The notes beneath the pieces were generated by a model. It saw only the letters and a program-made list of their open reading frames with translations, ran no database searches and was not told the origin of the DNA. From Powellomyces hirtus (Eukaryota; Chytridiomycota; Chytridiomycetes; Spizellomycetales; Powellomycetaceae), in contig JAHLKG010000013.1 in NCBI GenBank assembly GCA_025526995.1, positions 372,001-436,000 of the forward strand: 64,000 nucleotides of DNA. Reading direction: 5' to 3'. Shown in pieces: positions 53,748 through 62,928 of this stretch. How positions within the stretch are numbered: the first letter of the stretch is position 1; each line of letters opens with the position of its first letter. The translations under genes were made by a program, and so were the position numbers.

Positions 53748-54698
53748 GTAGTTGAGATACTGTTTAAAAATTCTCTTCAGTATTTGGATGGCTCGTTCGA
53801 CTTTTCCGTCGGTTTGTTGATGTCGAGCTGTGGCGAATTCATGCTTAACGCCGAGTAATATATCGAAAGCGAGGAAAAAATCTGAAAGTGCTCGAGGTTC
53901 GCGGTCCGTAACAAAGACTTTTGGGGTCCCGACGTATTTCCATACTCGATCCAGAAAAACGGCAGCAAGTACTTTACCACCAATGTTTTTGTCGACAGCT
54001 GAAAGAATAGCACGTCCCGATAGATAATCGATGCAGGCAAGACATGCTTCATCTCCAATGTAGAAGATATCAAATCCAATAGTATGCAATCTTCCCAGTG
54101 GAACAGGAAGTGGTCGTAGAAATCCGTAACGGTGATGACCAGGTTTGAATTGTCGGCAGGATTTGCATGTTCCGACATACTTCATGATGTCTTGTCTAAC
54201 GTTAGGCCAATAATAATCGGCGAGAATTCTGGCGAGTGTTTTCTTAACGCCAAGATGACCTCCAGTGGCTAAATCATCATGAAATTGTCGTAAGACTTTT
54301 GGGCGTAGGCTTTCAGGTATGTAAAGACGTCCTTCATGTCGAGCGATTCCATCTTGGAAAGTATACCGTCGTTCTCTTGCGGTCTTTTTGTGATCAGGTT
54401 TCCAACAGATCTCTTCAAGGTATTCAGAATAGGGATCTGTAGCTAGAGCTTGTTTCCATTCCTTGGTAGAATATGTTGGCGTCGTGCGAAGATCTACCGT
54501 TGTGCCGACTATAGCGGGAATGCCATCTATCATGTTATTGATTTGACTATGCATATTGATGCATCTTTGACATTCGACACAACGTGGAGCGTAAATAGCA
54601 CTTCGGGAGAGAATGTCCGCAATATGATTCCACCTCCCTGGAATGTATTGGATCGTAAAGCCGTATTCTTGGAGAATTTTGATCCATCGAGCTTGTCT
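53748..54698 (-). pseudogene. Gyp-G integrase, N-terminal and catalytic part
   Basis: Minus strand: CVECQRCINMHSQINNMIDG, then zinc-binding HDDLATGGHLG...CKSCRQF, the catalytic region FDIFYIGDEACLACIDYLSG, FVTDREPRALSDFFLAF and TARHQQTDGKVERAIQ (Asp and Glu positions present), up to IFKQYLN where Gyp-H is inserted. It continues at 41816. Confidence 0.88.
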
Positions 54699-56687
54699 TC
54701 AGCTAAGATGAGGTTGTGTTTGAATAAATTCTAAGCCTTTGTGATCGCTGAAGCACCGAAACGGTCGTCCAACCAAGTATGGTCTATTGGCTACAAGCAT
54801 CTTGACTAATGCGAGTAGTTCTTGTTCGTGTGTCGGATACTGAGTCTCAGCGCCCTTCATCTTGCGAGAATAGAAAACGACAGGTCGGAGGCGAGGTAAT
54901 TGTTTCCATTCGCCGACGAGACGAGGAAGATTGGTTGGTATGGTCTCATCATCATATGGTTGTCCGATCCATCCAGCAATGGCGTAGCCAGACGAATCTG
55001 TGTAGACGTAGATAGGTTTACTTTCATTGATAGTTGCTAAAGCTGGCGCATTGATGAGCGCTTCCTTCAGTTTCTGGAACGCTTGTTCTTGATCGGCTTC
55101 CCATTTGAACTTGACTTTCGCCGATTGGATATTGGATAATGGGAGAGCAATGTTCGAATAATCTTGGACAAAATCGAGGAAATAATTGGCGAGGCCAAGG
55201 AATGATTGAACTCCTTTCGTAGATGTGGGTCTAGGCCAGTCCTTGATCACTTGGATTTTCGAAGGGGCAATGCGAATTCCATTTTGGCCCAAGACGTGTC
55301 CACACCATTCAACTTTGGGCACGGCCCAGACACATTTAGAAGGTTTGACGTAAAGTTGATGTTCTTCGAGCTTTTTGAGGACTAGGTCCACATGTTTCTG
55401 ATGTTCCTCTAGTGTCTTTGAGAAAATGAGGATATCGTCGAGGTATGAGTTAACGAAGTCGTCATAGTCTTTGTGGAAAATTTTGTTCATTAATCGTTGG
55501 AAGGCGGCAGGAGCGTTGGTTAAGCCGAAAGGCATGACGAGGTATTCAAAATGACCAAATCTTGTACGTATGGCGGTCTTTTCCCGATCTTGTTTTCAGA
55601 TGAGCAAGCGATGATAGGCTTCCTTAATATCGATGAGACTGAAGTATTCGCATTCTTGAATTCGGTCACGCATTTCGCAGATGTTCGGAAGAGGTGTTCG
55701 GTCTTTCTTTGTGACGGATTTGAGACCTCGATAATCCCAACAAATACGTAATCCTCCATCTTTCTTCTTGGCGAAAACAACACTAGCTCCCCTTGGGCTT
55801 GAGGAGTGCTGTATCCATCCTTTCTCCAGCATCAGTTGAATTTGCTTTTTCAGTTCGGCTAATTCTTCCTTATTCATGTGGCAAAGAGGTTGCCAGACAG
55901 GTTCAGCGCCTTCGACAAGTTCAATTTGGAAATTATCTTCTCCCCGATCAGGTGGTAAGCCTTGCGGTTCCTTGAATAGAGTATCAACGTACTTTTCCAG
56001 AGAATCTTTCAAGAGTTCAGGGTTTCCCTTAAACCGTTCAGGATCCTCCGAAATTTCGTTGAGAGCCAGTTGGCATATAGTATTGTCTTCGAATTTATTT
56101 CGTCGCCAGGCTTTGTTGAATCGCTTAGATGTAACTTCGATCATTTGGATATTACGATGAGTAGAGGCTTTGGTGAATGCAGATTGTTTCGTAAATGGAG
56201 TAGTGTCAAAGTGCGAGAGACAATTCCAAGGGAGAAAGTCTAATGGTTGCCATTTTTGTGATGTTCGTTCGCATTTGATGGTAACGGAAAGTGATGCGTT
56301 TGGTATCTGTGAATAATTAATGAAACGGAGAATAGAATGTTTTTCATGTAAGTATTGTTCAGCATGCGTAAAGAGATTCCAGAAAGGTGTTCCAATGATC
56401 GCATCATATATAAGATCTCTGACGAGCCATGGGATTTGTCCGACCATAAAAGGCGAACGAGATTCAATGTTCCAAAGTTCTAACGGTTCGGAGGCGACGG
56501 TGTCTAGGAGAATTTGAGATTTTTTGTCGGCCAGAGTTATTTGTTGTGGTTCGGTAGGCCTAGTTTCGAATTTATGTTTTTGGGCGAAGGTCTTGTCAAG
56601 AAACATTCCCGTCGCTCTGCTATCGAATAATACTCGGGCAAATTTCTTCCCAATACGGCCATGTGCAATCCATAATCTAGTGGCCAA
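54699..56687 (-). pseudogene. Gyp-G protease, RT and RNase H
   Basis: Minus strand: protease FDSRATGMFLDKTF (the catalytic DSG is DSR), LPPDRGEDNFQIELVEG, EKGWIQHSSSPRGASVVFAK, WDYRGLKSVTKKDRTPLPN, FSLIDIKEAYHRLLI, TGA at 55596-55598, MPFGLTNAPAAFQRLMN, catalytic YLDDILIFSK, YTDSSGYAIAGWIGQ and VVFYSRKMKGAETQYPTHEQ of RNase H, and a TGA at 54699-54701 (HLS-stop-RQARW, where Gyp-H has SKRQAGW). Both stops fit CGA to TGA. Confidence 0.88.
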
Positions 56688-56699
56688 AGGTTTCCACGC

Positions 56700-57167
56700 A
56701 TTTTGAACGGTAGGTAGATATGGAGGCCGAACAGAGCTACCGATAGGCTCTAACGACCGTTGAGAAAACCCACTTGTCGTTGTTGAGCATTAGCGACATC
56801 GACTGCGCTTTGGATGGCTGCTTGCACTTGCGGTGAGACAATTTGGTTTAACTGATTCTGCGTCGTATTGTCATTCGCCATTCCTTGCACTTGGTTTTGG
56901 TTCTGATTGAATTGGCCTCGACCGCCTCGACCGCGACCATTTCCGCGGCCTGGTTGTCCGGAACCACCGCGTCAATTACCACGTTGTTGATTTCCAGTAT
57001 TATACCAGCAGTCAGCGGACCAATGTCCCATACGATTGCAAATTGGGCAAGGAGTTGTTGGTACTTGACGTTGTTGACCACGGCCTCTCGATTGGTAACC
57101 TTGTCTAGGATAATTGTACGGTGGTCTATAGGTAATGAGGTTGCGGCTCACACCAGGTGGATATGGA
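56700..57167 (-). pseudogene. Gyp-G gag C-terminus with zinc knuckle
   Basis: Minus strand, continuing from 62929: a Gln/Gly/Arg-rich tail with CPICNRMGHWSADC (CX2CX4HX4C), a TGA after GNQQRGN, GRGRGGRGQFNQNQNQVQGM and IQSAVDVANAQQRQ. Cut from its N-terminal half by B2. Confidence 0.8.
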
Positions 57168-57533
57168 TATTGGAGATATCGTCGTTTCCAGTACTTTATC
57201 GGAAATGCAGAGGATTGGCCGAATTCGACGTGGCCTCCAGTATACTTCGTAAAGGGGGTTTACAGAGCTCTTCTGTGATGCAGATGACGATGTAGCGTTG
57301 TCAGATGCACGGAGATGTAATGTATGTGAATGTATTTTATGTCTTAAAGTCTTATCGGTAATGTCTCGCTTTGAGCGTTCTAATCTACTTTTTCTCCAAT
57401 CACGTGATCACACGTGATCCAATTCAGCTCTTAGCGTTACCGGTATGATGGTCACGCGTTCTAGTCGGAGAATCCAAGTAAGGATCTAATGTAAGGACCA
57501 AACGTTGAGTACGCAAGTCTCAACATTCCAATA
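57168..57533 (-). repeat. B2 3' LTR
   Basis: 366 bp; polypurine tract GGGGGTG beside it in element orientation. Keeps both CACGTGATC motifs. Confidence 0.93.
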
Positions 57534-57572
57534 CACCCCCTGTCCGAGCAATCGATCCGCGATGATGGAATT

Positions 57573-60500
57573 TTACTCATTCGGGAGCTCCGTCATGGAC
57601 GCTTTCGTCATTGGCGTGATGTTGTTGTCGTAGTGCTTGATGCACATGCTTTCGCGATGGTATTTGAATGCCGGGGCCGGTAAAGGCTTCGTAAGTGAGT
57701 CGGCTACCATTTCAGGGGTGGGTAAGTACTCCAGGTGAATCTCCTTGTCGATGTGATCACGAATGAAGTGATGTCGAATGTCGATGTGCTTGGTACGGGC
57801 GTGATGCACGGGATTCATTGCCAACGAGATGCATGACTGATTGTCTTCGTAGATCGTTGTAGGTCGAGCATTCTCATCGAGATATTCGGGGATTTGGAGT
57901 TCTTGCAGAAGTGAGCGAAGCCAGATTGTCTCTTGAGTGGCGAATGAAAGTGCCATGTATTCAGCTTCGGTAGATGAGAGAGCAACGGTGGGTTGGCGCT
58001 TCGAAGCCCAAGTAACAGGGCCCGCATTTCCAATGTAGAAAAGGTAGCCAGTGATTGACCGTCGATCAATGATGTTGTTTCCCCAATCGGCATCGCTGTA
58101 GCCGTGAAGGGTGACATTATTTCCGCCGATGCAGAGGCTGTAATCTGATGTTCCCCGTAGGTAGCGAAGAACGCGCTTTGCAGCTTGCAGATGTTGAGGC
58201 GAAGGGTTGCTTGCGAAGCGAGAAAGCATACTGACTGCGACAGCGATGTCAGGACGCGTGTATATCATCAGGTACATGAGAGAACCAACGATTTTGCGAT
58301 ATTCTCCTTCTTGCAGGTTAGGTGAAGTCTTTGTATTTTCGACTTCGTAGGGTTCGAGCTTGGTCTGGTCCATCGGAGTGTTGACGGGCTTGCAATCTTG
58401 CATACCAAAGCGCTCGAGGATGTCATTTACATATGACTCTTGATCGAGATAGATGACGTGCCTTGAGTAATCGCGTCGAACTCTCATTCCTAGGTAGTGG
58501 TTGACTTCGCCTAGGTCTGTCATGTTGAACTCGTTGTGCAGGGATGTCTTGATTGACGAGATTTCTGATTCGGTCTTTGCGAAAATGAGGAGATCGTCGA
58601 CGTAGACGGAGATGTACTGCGATGATTCACTTTCAGGTAGAGTTCTGATGTAGACGGCATTGTCATTTGCCAGGCGCTTGAATCCCAAAGAAGTCAGTTC
58701 TTTGTGAAGTAGGGAGTACCATTCGCGCGGGGCTTGTTTCAGACCGTAAAGGGCCTTTCGGAGTCGAAGGATGGTCCCGGGCAGAAAGCCAGAGCCTTCG
58801 GGGGCATAGATTAGGATGGTCTCGGTAACAATCCCATTCAGGAATGCGGTTACTACATCCATTTGATGGCATTTCAAGCCTAGACTGGCGGCGAGAGCGA
58901 GAAGGACGCGTTGGGTAGCAATCTTGGCAACCGGAGCGTAGGTTTCGTTGTAGTCGATGCCGTAGCGTTGTTCGAAGCCTTTCACTACAAGCCGGGCCTT
59001 GTATCGTTGGGGTTGACCATTCAGGTCTCGCTTAATCTTGAATACCCATTTAGTGCGGATGGGCCGTTGATTGTGCGGTAAGGATTTGGGGTTAATGACT
59101 TCCCATGTTTCATTGGTATGAAGGGACTTCAATTCGGCATTTATGGCCTCGGTCCACTTCGGCGCGTCGTCTGATGAGAGCGCTTGTTTGTAAGTTTGGG
59201 GTTCTTCGGTACTTGCAGCCAAAAGAGCGCTCGCCGTCTTCTCGTTGATGTAGTCAGCGAAGACTGTCAAATGATTGACATTTTCGAGCGGTTCCCATGT
59301 ATTATCTTCATCTTCGAATCCTAGCCATTTGCAGAGGAATTTGGGGCCTTCCGGGCCATCACGTGAGTCGAGAATCTCTTCGACTTCGTAGAGTTCTTCG
59401 GGCGGAATGTAGTCTTTCGCGAGTTTGAGTGCTGAGTTTTCGTCGAACGTTACATCGCAAGAAATGACTATTTCTTGACGGTTGTCATCCCAACAGCGGT
59501 AAGCGCCGTCAAATTCGTAACCGATGAGTTTGAGACGTGTGGCGCGCGGTGCCAACTTTGAGACTTGTTTTCTCTTGACGAGATGCACAAAGGCATCAGC
59601 CCAAATCACACGAAGGTGAGAAAGTGAGGGCTCTTCGCCGTTGAGTCGTTCGTACGGCGAAATGTTGTTATTGGACTTGTGGGGTAGGCGATTCCGTAAG
59701 TAGACTGATGTAGCCGCTAACTCGGTCCAGAGTTGTTTCAGGATGCCGTATGAGTGTTCCAAAGAACGAATGGTGTCGAACAGGGTGAGGTTGAACCTTT
59801 CAGCTACACTGTTAGACTGTGGGGAATCTGCAGCGGTGAGTTCGTGCAGAATGCCCTTTTTCGAAATGAATTCTTTCAGATCGTGATTGACAAACTCCCC
59901 CCCTCGATCGGAATGAAGTCGTCTGACCCTTTTGTTGGTCTGTTTTTCGATGAAATTGATGAATTCTATCAATTTTGCAGTAGATTCGCTCTTTGTCTTC
60001 AAGAAGAAGATCCATGTGAAGCGTGAATAGTCATCGATCACAACGAGGGCATATTGCTCATCGCCAACCGCGGGTATGTGCGGACCGTTTAGGTCGAAAT
60101 GTAGGCGATCGAGTGGCGTCTTGGACCGTGTCATTGTACCGTTGAATGGTGAGCGCTTGTGCTTACCAAACTCGCAACCTTTGCAGACTTCGTTGGTCAT
60201 TGGGAGCTTGAGTTGCTTCATGATGTGAGTGCCAGGATGGCCCAATCGGTGATGCCAGAGGGTTTCTTCGTTGACTGGAAAAGAGGGACCAGAACAAGCC
60301 CCAGAAGAAGCCGCCGAAGCAGCGGCGGCGGCGGCGGCGCCATCGGCGGATGGTGCCCCCGAGGGGGCACCATCCTCAGCATCATCCGATGCTTTTGGGG
60401 CGGCCGGCCCCCCACCACAGCACCCACAACTCTCGCTCTCCAGTGGGGGGCTGGCCAGCCCCAAATTGGGGCGGCCAGCCCCCTCACTGGAGAGTATGGG

Positions 60501-62447
60501 GCCGGCTGGCCCCCCATTCGGGGCAGCCGGCCCCTCCGATGTGGCTTGGAGCGGGGTAGAATGCGTGACCGCCATACCGGTAGCGTCTGTCGACAGGTTG
60601 AGTGCTTGAATCGATGTATCGGACGCGTGTGTCGGTACATTGGACGCGTTTGTCCATTTTGTCAATTTGGTAGATGTATTTTTCGACGCGTGTGTCGGTA
60701 CTTTGGACGCGTGTGTCCTTGAGCGAGTTTGAGTAGCGAAAGCCATCGGAGTTGGCGAGATGTGATACATTCCTCGAACGAGAGGTATGGTGATGTCGTT
60801 TGTAGTGCCATTGCAGTCTTGAATGATAGCGCTCTCATCTTCAAAGGTGACTCTCTTTCCATCTTTGGCGAGTGCGGAGACCGAGATGAGAGTCTTGGCG
60901 AGCTTCGGAACATAGAGAACATCTGTGAGGGGTACATCTCCATCTGGAAGCTTCAAGATAGCGTTCCCTTTCGCTTTGGCATCGAGAAAGGCGTTGTTTC
61001 CAAATCTGACGCGCGTTGAGTGCTCTTCGTAGGATTCGAGAATGGAAATGTCATTCGTCATGTGCTGTGAGCAGCCCGAATCCAGGTAAGCCAATGTAGT
61101 GGCGTTATGTGCTTCTGCAATGTTGGCATTAGCAGCGGGTTTTGAGGCTTCGACAGCCTTGGCTTTGAGGGGACAATTGAATGGGGTATGTTCATTCGAA
61201 TTGCATAACCAACAGGGGAAGTTCTGTCTCTTCTTCAAGTCTGTGGTCTTCTTCGCGTCGGTCTTCTTGTGACTTGAGCCGTCTTTCTTTGAAGGTTGGG
61301 CTTCGAGCGCGATGTTTTTGCTCTTCTTGGCAAAACGGTTGTTTTGGTTACTCTTGTTACTTCCGTTATCCAGACGCTTGGCAGCTGCCATGAGGCCATG
61401 GAGATCCTTGAAACTTTGAGTTCTGACGAGCTCTGCATGATGTTCATTCATTCCGCGAAGGTAAAACCACTTGTAGATTTCGAATGGCACCTTCAAGGGG
61501 ATTTGACTTGTAATCTTCGTGAATGAGGTATTGTACTGCGAGATGGAATGACTTCCTTGTCGGAGTCTTTCGAGTTGAGTGAGCAAAGTTTCTTCGTAAT
61601 CGCTTGGTTGGTAACGCGAGAGGAAGGGAGGCTTGAAGGATTCCCAATCCATGATGGGCTCCACCATCCCTTGTTCGGCATCTTTCTGGTGATTACGATA
61701 CCATTGTTTTGCTTCGCCAGAGAGCTTCGTGAAGATGAATGAGAGTTGTTCTTCTTCAGATACAGGTTTTAGGCAAAAGACTAGAGTAAGTTGATCGATG
61801 AAGTCGGCGAGTTTTGAGAGATTTCCCGTCCCGTCGAATGTAGTTACTGCATCGATCGCAGATTTGAAGTATGCGAATGATGTACGTTGTGCGTCACGGT
61901 CATCGCTCTTTCTGCTGCTCGTAGTTGTTGTGCTTTCCGTTGGGGAAGATGGACGAAAGTGAGGGGCAACTGGGGCTTCAACTTCGCCGTGAGTAATGTG
62001 TTGATGTAGAAAAGGGTACTCAAGGCCCGCTTTTGGGCTTCTCATCGGTGAAACGGCCATAGGATGACCACCGATATGAGGCTTTTCGTACTTCTCGGGT
62101 TGTTGATGGGAAGTTGATGTAGCGAGAGGGTTTGAACTAGTCAATAAAGTCCTCTCCAACCTCTCCATCCGATGGTCGAGCTTTTCGTCGATTTCCATCT
62201 TGAACCTCTGCAGAATTTCCATGACAATGTCAGTCGGTACTTCGGACGGTACTATCGCCGAGTCTGCATGAATTTTCCCATGATTCATCTCATCCACATC
62301 GGCATCTGCGTCGTGGGAATCATGGTAGATCGAGGCATCTATATTAACGTCTTCTTCAGCATCAGGACCCCGTTGGGCTTCTTGTGTGGCTTGACGGGCT
62401 TGTTGGCGGGTCTGCACTCCTTGAATGGGAGATCTTGCAGTAGGCAT
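57573..62447 (-). CDS. Cop-B gag-pol polyprotein, intact, 1624 aa, with chromodomain-like module
   Basis: ATG 62447. Gag (about 1-400; KFEIYKWF-like capsid region and FDGTGNLSKLADFIDQ), zinc knuckle CWLCNSNEHTPFNC (about 410-423), protease YLDSGCSQHMTND (about 455, DSG present), a Thr/Ala/Ser repeat stretch (THASKVPTHASKNTST), a GC-rich-coded Ala/Gly/Pro insert (about 636-720), GAG-pre-integrase LWHHRLGHPG...CKGC (about 727), integrase FDLNGPH, HSDRGGEF and NSVAERFN (about 781, 843, 881), a chromodomain-like segment (about 1020-1066), RT with YVDDLLIFAK (about 1281), RNase H HGYSDADWGN and SSTEAEYMALS (about 1448, 1495). One frame, no gag/pol shift. Possibly active and able to supply proteins to B1. 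Confidence 0.96.
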   Translation of the reverse strand: MPTARSPIQGVQTRQQARQATQEAQRGPDAEEDVNIDASIYHDSHDADADVDEMNHGKIHADSAIVPSEVPTDIVMEILQRFKMEIDEKLDHRMERLERTLLTSSNPLATSTSHQQPEKYEKPHIGGHPMAVSPMRSPKAGLEYPFLHQHITHGEVEAPVAPHFRPSSPTESTTTTSSRKSDDRDAQRTSFAYFKSAIDAVTTFDGTGNLSKLADFIDQLTLVFCLKPVSEEEQLSFIFTKLSGEAKQWYRNHQKDAEQGMVEPIMDWESFKPPFLSRYQPSDYEETLLTQLERLRQGSHSISQYNTSFTKITSQIPLKVPFEIYKWFYLRGMNEHHAELVRTQSFKDLHGLMAAAKRLDNGSNKSNQNNRFAKKSKNIALEAQPSKKDGSSHKKTDAKKTTDLKKRQNFPCWLCNSNEHTPFNCPLKAKAVEASKPAANANIAEAHNATTLAYLDSGCSQHMTNDISILESYEEHSTRVRFGNNAFLDAKAKGNAILKLPDGDVPLTDVLYVPKLAKTLISVSALAKDGKRVTFEDESAIIQDCNGTTNDITIPLVRGMYHISPTPMAFATQTRSRTHASKVPTHASKNTSTKLTKWTNASNVPTHASDTSIQALNLSTDATGMAVTHSTPLQATSEGPAAPNGGPAGPILSSEGAGRPNLGLASPPLESESCGCCGGGPAAPKASDDAEDGAPSGAPSADGAAAAAAASAASSGACSGPSFPVNEETLWHHRLGHPGTHIMKQLKLPMTNEVCKGCEFGKHKRSPFNGTMTRSKTPLDRLHFDLNGPHIPAVGDEQYALVVIDDYSRFTWIFFLKTKSESTAKLIEFINFIEKQTNKRVRRLHSDRGGEFVNHDLKEFISKKGILHELTAADSPQSNSVAERFNLTLFDTIRSLEHSYGILKQLWTELAATSVYLRNRLPHKSNNNISPYERLNGEEPSLSHLRVIWADAFVHLVKRKQVSKLAPRATRLKLIGYEFDGAYRCWDDNRQEIVISCDVTFDENSALKLAKDYIPPEELYEVEEILDSRDGPEGPKFLCKWLGFEDEDNTWEPLENVNHLTVFADYINEKTASALLAASTEEPQTYKQALSSDDAPKWTEAINAELKSLHTNETWEVINPKSLPHNQRPIRTKWVFKIKRDLNGQPQRYKARLVVKGFEQRYGIDYNETYAPVAKIATQRVLLALAASLGLKCHQMDVVTAFLNGIVTETILIYAPEGSGFLPGTILRLRKALYGLKQAPREWYSLLHKELTSLGFKRLANDNAVYIRTLPESESSQYISVYVDDLLIFAKTESEISSIKTSLHNEFNMTDLGEVNHYLGMRVRRDYSRHVIYLDQESYVNDILERFGMQDCKPVNTPMDQTKLEPYEVENTKTSPNLQEGEYRKIVGSLMYLMIYTRPDIAVAVSMLSRFASNPSPQHLQAAKRVLRYLRGTSDYSLCIGGNNVTLHGYSDADWGNNIIDRRSITGYLFYIGNAGPVTWASKRQPTVALSSTEAEYMALSFATQETIWLRSLLQELQIPEYLDENARPTTIYEDNQSCISLAMNPVHHARTKHIDIRHHFIRDHIDKEIHLEYLPTPEMVADSLTKPLPAPAFKYHRESMCIKHYDNNITPMTKASMTELPNE
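59248..59390 (-). other. chromodomain-like module in Cop-B pol (B2)
   Basis: Residues about 1020-1066: YEVEEILDSRDGPEG, then FLCKWLGFEDEDNTWEPLEN and FADYI. Fits the chromodomain core (Y-E-V-E-x-I-L-D-x-R; K-W-x-G-(Y/F); N-T-W-E-P-x-E-N) with the three aromatic cage positions Y, W and F. It sits after the integrase and before the RT palm. The same segment is in B1 at 43971-44112. Confidence 0.82.
60290..60545 (-). repeat. GC-rich hairpin cluster within Cop-B pol
   Basis: Three consecutive inverted repeats in coding sequence: the perfect 20-bp palindrome GGTGCCCCCGAGGGGGCACC (60352-60371), a long stem with arms at 60436-60457 and 60473-60494 around AAATT, and a third at 60498-60534. It follows a run of GGC/GCG codons (poly-Ala). 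The B1 equivalent is 45010-45268. Confidence 0.8.
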
Positions 62448-62547
62448 CTTGACGGTGTGCTCGGTACTTTCTTGGCACTTGAATTTCGACGGAAGACTTG
62501 TAGTTTACAGGTTTTACGAAGGGAGAATGATTCGAATTCGACCGGTC

Positions 62548-62562
62548 TCAGGGCTCATAACC
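62548..62562 (-). other. B2 primer-binding site
   Basis: TCAGGGCTCATAACC (plus strand) beside the 5' LTR. Confidence 0.75.
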
Positions 62563-62928
62563 TATTGGAGATATCGTCGTTTCCAGTACTTTATCGGAAA
62601 TGCAGAGGATTGGCCAAATTCGATGTGGCCTCCAGTATACTTTGTAAAGGGGGTTTACAGAGCTCTTCTGTGATGCAGATGACGATGTAGCGTTGTCAGA
62701 TGCACGGAGATGTAATGTATGTGAATGTATTTTATGTTTTAAAGTCTTATCGGTAATGTCTCGCTTCGAGCATTCTAATCTACTTTTTCTCTAATCACGT
62801 GATCACACGTGATCCAATTCAGCTCTTAGCGTTACCGGTATGATGGTCACGCGTTCTAGTCGGAGAATCCAAGTAAGGATCTAATGTAAGGACCAAACGT
62901 TGAGTACGCAAGTCTCAACATTCCAATA
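62563..62928 (-). repeat. B2 5' LTR
   Basis: 366 bp, TATTGGAG to TTCCAATA on the plus strand, followed by the TSD ATGGA. Confidence 0.94.

Larger units (their letters stand above)
57168..62928 (-). mobile_element. Cop-B copy B2, full-length with intact gag-pol
   Basis: 5761 bp, LTRs 57168-57533 and 62563-62928 (366 bp), TSD ATGGA at 57163-57167 and 62929-62933 within Gyp-G gag. About seven LTR differences, five of them at CpG. LTR ends TATTGG...CCAATA confirmed by the TSD. Confidence 0.96.

Noticed and set aside
60159..60722. 187-aa plus-strand frame over the GC-rich island of B2 (and 144 aa at 44880-45314)
   Set aside because: Antisense of an intact polyprotein; open only because GC-rich sequence lacks stops.
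33915..62928. Classical CpA-type RIP
   Set aside because: It would leave many TAA/TAG stops and strong AT bias; the stops seen are almost all TGA from CGA.
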